Source of the DNA: Paulinella micropora
Taxonomy: Eukaryota; Cercozoa; Imbricatea; Euglyphida
DNA length: 64,000 bases
Direction: 5' to 3'
Assembly: GCA_009731375.1 (NCBI GenBank)
Contig: BJOX01000250.1
Location: 201,802 to 265,801, forward strand
In this document: positions 61,956 through 64,000 of the stretch, piece by piece
Position numbering within the stretch: the stretch's first letter is position 1
Layout of the letters: every line of letters begins with the position of its first letter
Notes under the pieces: generated by a model
Seen by the model: the letters and a program-made list of their open reading frames with translations, nothing else
Databases searched by the model: none
What the model was told of the DNA's origin: nothing
Position numbers and translations under genes: made by a program

Positions 61956-62230
61956 CTATTCTTTATTCCATTTATTTTTATATTGTTGTTTATTTTGCTT
62001 AACTCGTTCATCATTGTATTTTTTCCAAAGTTCATATTTAGGTTTTATGTTTTCTTCATAAAACTTGTTTGCTTCCTCTAGTGCTTGTTCTTATTTCTTT
62101 TTCCATTTATACAGAAATTTTTTACTTTAATTTTGTCTTCCTCTCCCCACCTTACAACTACTCTTGGGGATACATCGTTGTTCATAACATATACACCTCC
62201 TTTGTTGATTTTCTGTGGAATGTCAACCAT
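61956..62230 (-). CDS. AP2-like DNA-binding protein, frameshifted; paralogue of the left-end gene
   Basis: The ATG at 62230 starts just inside the right terminal repeat. RVVVRWGEEDKIKVKNFCING aligns with the AP2-like part of the left-end gene. After a frameshift near 62093 the frame gives EEANKFYEENIKPKYELW, matching AKKYHEENIIPKYEEW, and ends TAG at 61956-61958 in frame with the zinc-finger gene. Confidence 0.55.
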
Positions 62231-62283
62231 TTTATATGTGTTATAAATTCATATCCTTAAATGGAATTAAATTTATAACACAT

Positions 62284-62677
62284 TAATAATTACTTTAAGG
62301 TAGCCGTTTTTCTTTCTTTTGTTTGTCTATATTAGTTATAAATAGGTAGAGGAAATAATGGATAACGGCTCTTAGTGGAAAAACACTTCTCACAATGTTA
62401 TATTTTTTGACTGAGAATTTCTGGTTAAAAAATCCAGACCTCGCCACGACTCCAGCGCGCTAGTGCGTCGGTGCAGTGGCGCAGAATTTGATAATGACTG
62501 AAAGTCTAATCCACGAAGAAAAATAGAACGAAATTCATAATAAGAGAGATTTTAATGAAATTGTTGTTTTGAACTTAGAGAGAATAGGTAGCCTCAAAAC
62601 ACAATAACGGCTCTTAGTGTGGTTTCTGTGATGAAACTGCACTGAACATCCGTCCTGAAGTGGCCCCCTATACTACT
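62284..62677 (-). repeat. Polinton right terminal inverted repeat
   Basis: Reverse complement of the left repeat, with the same two internal ACTAAGAGCCGTTAT copies. Confidence 0.95.
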
Positions 62678-62766
62678 AAGGTAAGATAAGATAAGCTAAG
62701 AAAAGATAAGAAAGGAAAAGAAAAGATAAAAAAAGATAAGATAAGATAAAAAAATACGATACGATA

Positions 62767-62797
<31 letters not shown>

Positions 62798-62800
62798 TTG
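62678..62800. repeat. (GATAA)n at the right Polinton junction
   Basis: Starts with the target duplication AAGGTA (62678-62683) and continues the pentamer microsatellite of the left flank. Confidence 0.9.
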
Positions 62801-62925
62801 CCACTTATAGAGCTGAGGGGGAAATTTCTTCAAATGTACTTCGTCCTGCCGCGCATAGTTGATGTTAGAGTTTTTTCAGGCTCTGTATGTATGTATGTAT
62901 GTATGTATGTGTGTGTGTGTGTATA

Positions 62926-63006
<81 letters not shown>

Positions 63007-63560
63007 TTGTCAATAAGTGTTTGCCAACTGCAATGGAAGCAGAGGTGCTGTGAGCTAGGCCTCGTTGCTGAACTTCAACACGATGTCATCGATTGCAGGA
63101 TATATTAACATTATATAATCGTACATGTTTAATTATTTTTCTATATGCAAATTCGCTAAAGACAGATGTGGAATGACGCCAAGCGCAGCTAGCGGCAATC
63201 GTCAGGAAAGGGTCCGGTACAGGTGCTGTTACACTGGTACCAACACGAGTGACACATCCTGCACACAGGATACACAAAGAAGAAAATAAAAAGTGTGAGT
63301 GAGTAAATAATAAGCAACTGAAGTGGAAACACTAAGTTGAAAACTAACAAATATATATAAACAAATGAACAATAAACAAATCAGCCAACATACAAGTACA
63401 TCAAAGGACAAATAAACAAATGAATACATAAAAATGAATAAATAAATAAATAAATAAATAAATAAGTTAAAAATAAATAAATAAAAAATAAATAAATAAA
63501 TAAATAAATAAATAGTCAAATAATAATCAATAATAAATAAATAAATAAATAAGTAATAAA

Positions 63561-63591
<31 letters not shown>

Positions 63592-63642
63592 AGTCAAATA
63601 ATAATCAATAATAAATAAATAAATAAATAAATAAGTAATAAA

Positions 63643-63679
<37 letters not shown>

Positions 63680-63839
63680 GTAAATAAATAAGTAAATAAG
63701 ATAGTAAGTAAAAACAAGTAAGTAAGTAAGTAAGTAAATAAGTAAATAAGTAAATAAACAAACAAATAAAATAAAATAAATAAATAAATAAATAAATAAA
63801 TAAACGAACAAACGAACAAACGAACAAACAAACAAATAA

Positions 63840-63874
<35 letters not shown>

Positions 63875-64000
63875 ATTCAGGAGTATAAAGGGGGTATGTG
63901 AATACACGAAAGAGAGAAAAAAAAAGGGAGAAAGGAAGAAAATAAACATGCAAAGAGAAGAATCATGAAAGAAAAGAAAGAAAGAACAAACAAAGAGAGG
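62801..64000. other. Repeat-rich flank without a supported gene
   Basis: TATG/TG/TA/AG tracts 62884-63006, (AAAT)n and variants 63420-63875. The unique stretch 63007-63300 has short open frames on both strands. A minus-strand frame near 63277-63086 has an AG acceptor-like site and could be an exon, but no family is recognised. Confidence 0.6.

Larger units (their letters stand above)
40567..62677. mobile_element. Complete Polinton/Maverick element, 22.1 kb
   Basis: Ends AGTAGTATAGGGGG...CCCCCTATACTACT are inverted repeats of about 390 bases (40567-40955 and 62284-62677) that differ at only a few sites. A 6-bp duplication AAGGTA flanks the element exactly (40561-40566, 62678-62683). Six-base duplications and AG...CT ends are Polinton hallmarks. 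The element holds the full Polinton core: protein-primed PolB, integrase, A32-like ATPase, Ulp1-like protease, major capsid and penton. Order: AP2-Zn, PolB, two ExoX-C genes (plus); surface protein, capsid, penton, protease, coiled coil, basic protein, ATPase, small protein (minus); secreted protein (plus); membrane protein, fibre (minus); charged protein, integrase (plus); zinc finger, AP2 (minus). Gaps and frameshifts mean the current copy may be defective or poorly assembled. Confidence 0.96.

Noticed and set aside
40987-62230. Alternative genetic code with stop codons reassigned in the Polinton
   Set aside because: TAA, TAG and TGA all interrupt genes once, yet TAA and TGA end intact genes at expected places; mutation or sequence error explains it more simply.

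Overview
This is a nuclear window from an intron-rich eukaryote. The evidence is spliced genes with GT-AG introns, a tRNA-derived SINE, two Copia LTR retrotransposons, one complete Polinton/Maverick DNA element, and simple-sequence DNA in nearly every intron and spacer. The species cannot be told from the sequence; a protist, an alga or an invertebrate would all fit. Several assembly gaps (runs of N) interrupt the window: 1-42, 2527-2677, 3261-3393, 4485-4847, 6998-7695, 11582-11813, 22217-22226, 45111-46061, 46649-46774 and 51108-51117. Region 1-12 kb: the minus strand carries a ubiquitin-conjugating enzyme of UBE2T type (766-4952), chopped into very small exons by microsatellite introns. Two of its exons appear to be lost in N gaps. 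Around it lie tRNA-derived SINE copies with (AAT)n tails, a 25-bp minisatellite, and a TAG/CTA inverted repeat of more than 300 bp per arm. Several unique stretches here could not be assigned. Region 12-24 kb: one plus-strand gene runs from 12090 to 23674. Fourteen short exons join in frame to give about 339 residues: an N-terminal SAP-like segment, a RING finger and SIAH-type zinc fingers. It is therefore a probable ubiquitin E3 ligase. Its introns are mostly (TATC)n, (TATG)n, (TAATG)n or (CT)n, and several repeat tracts run directly into the splice sites. Region 24-39.5 kb: two Copia elements of one lineage lie 135 bp apart in opposite orientation. The first (24270-31842, minus) has near-identical LTRs and long open frames and looks recent. 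The second (31978-39471, plus) is an older relative with diverged LTRs, stops, frameshifts and a gag deletion. Region 40.6-62.7 kb: a complete Polinton of 22.1 kb with about 390-bp terminal inverted repeats and a 6-bp target duplication (AAGGTA), inserted in a (GATAA)n microsatellite. It encodes protein-primed DNA polymerase B, retroviral-type integrase, A32/FtsK-like packaging ATPase, Ulp1/adenain-like protease, double-jelly-roll major capsid protein and penton protein. It also carries less usual cargo: a long phage-like fibre ending in an intramolecular chaperone (peptidase S74) domain, two ExoX-C-like proteins, a small secreted cysteine-rich protein, and AP2-like/zinc-finger genes just inside both termini. 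Genes fall into a plus-strand replication block on the left, a minus-strand virion block in the middle, and plus-strand integrase on the right. Intergenic hairpins of two related families sit near stop codons. Many of its genes are broken by single frameshifts, mostly in homopolymers, and a 587-bp piece of the element is wrongly repeated inside the polymerase gap, so its true coding state is uncertain. Region 62.7-64 kb: GATAA, TATG, TA, AG and AAAT repeats with no supportable gene.
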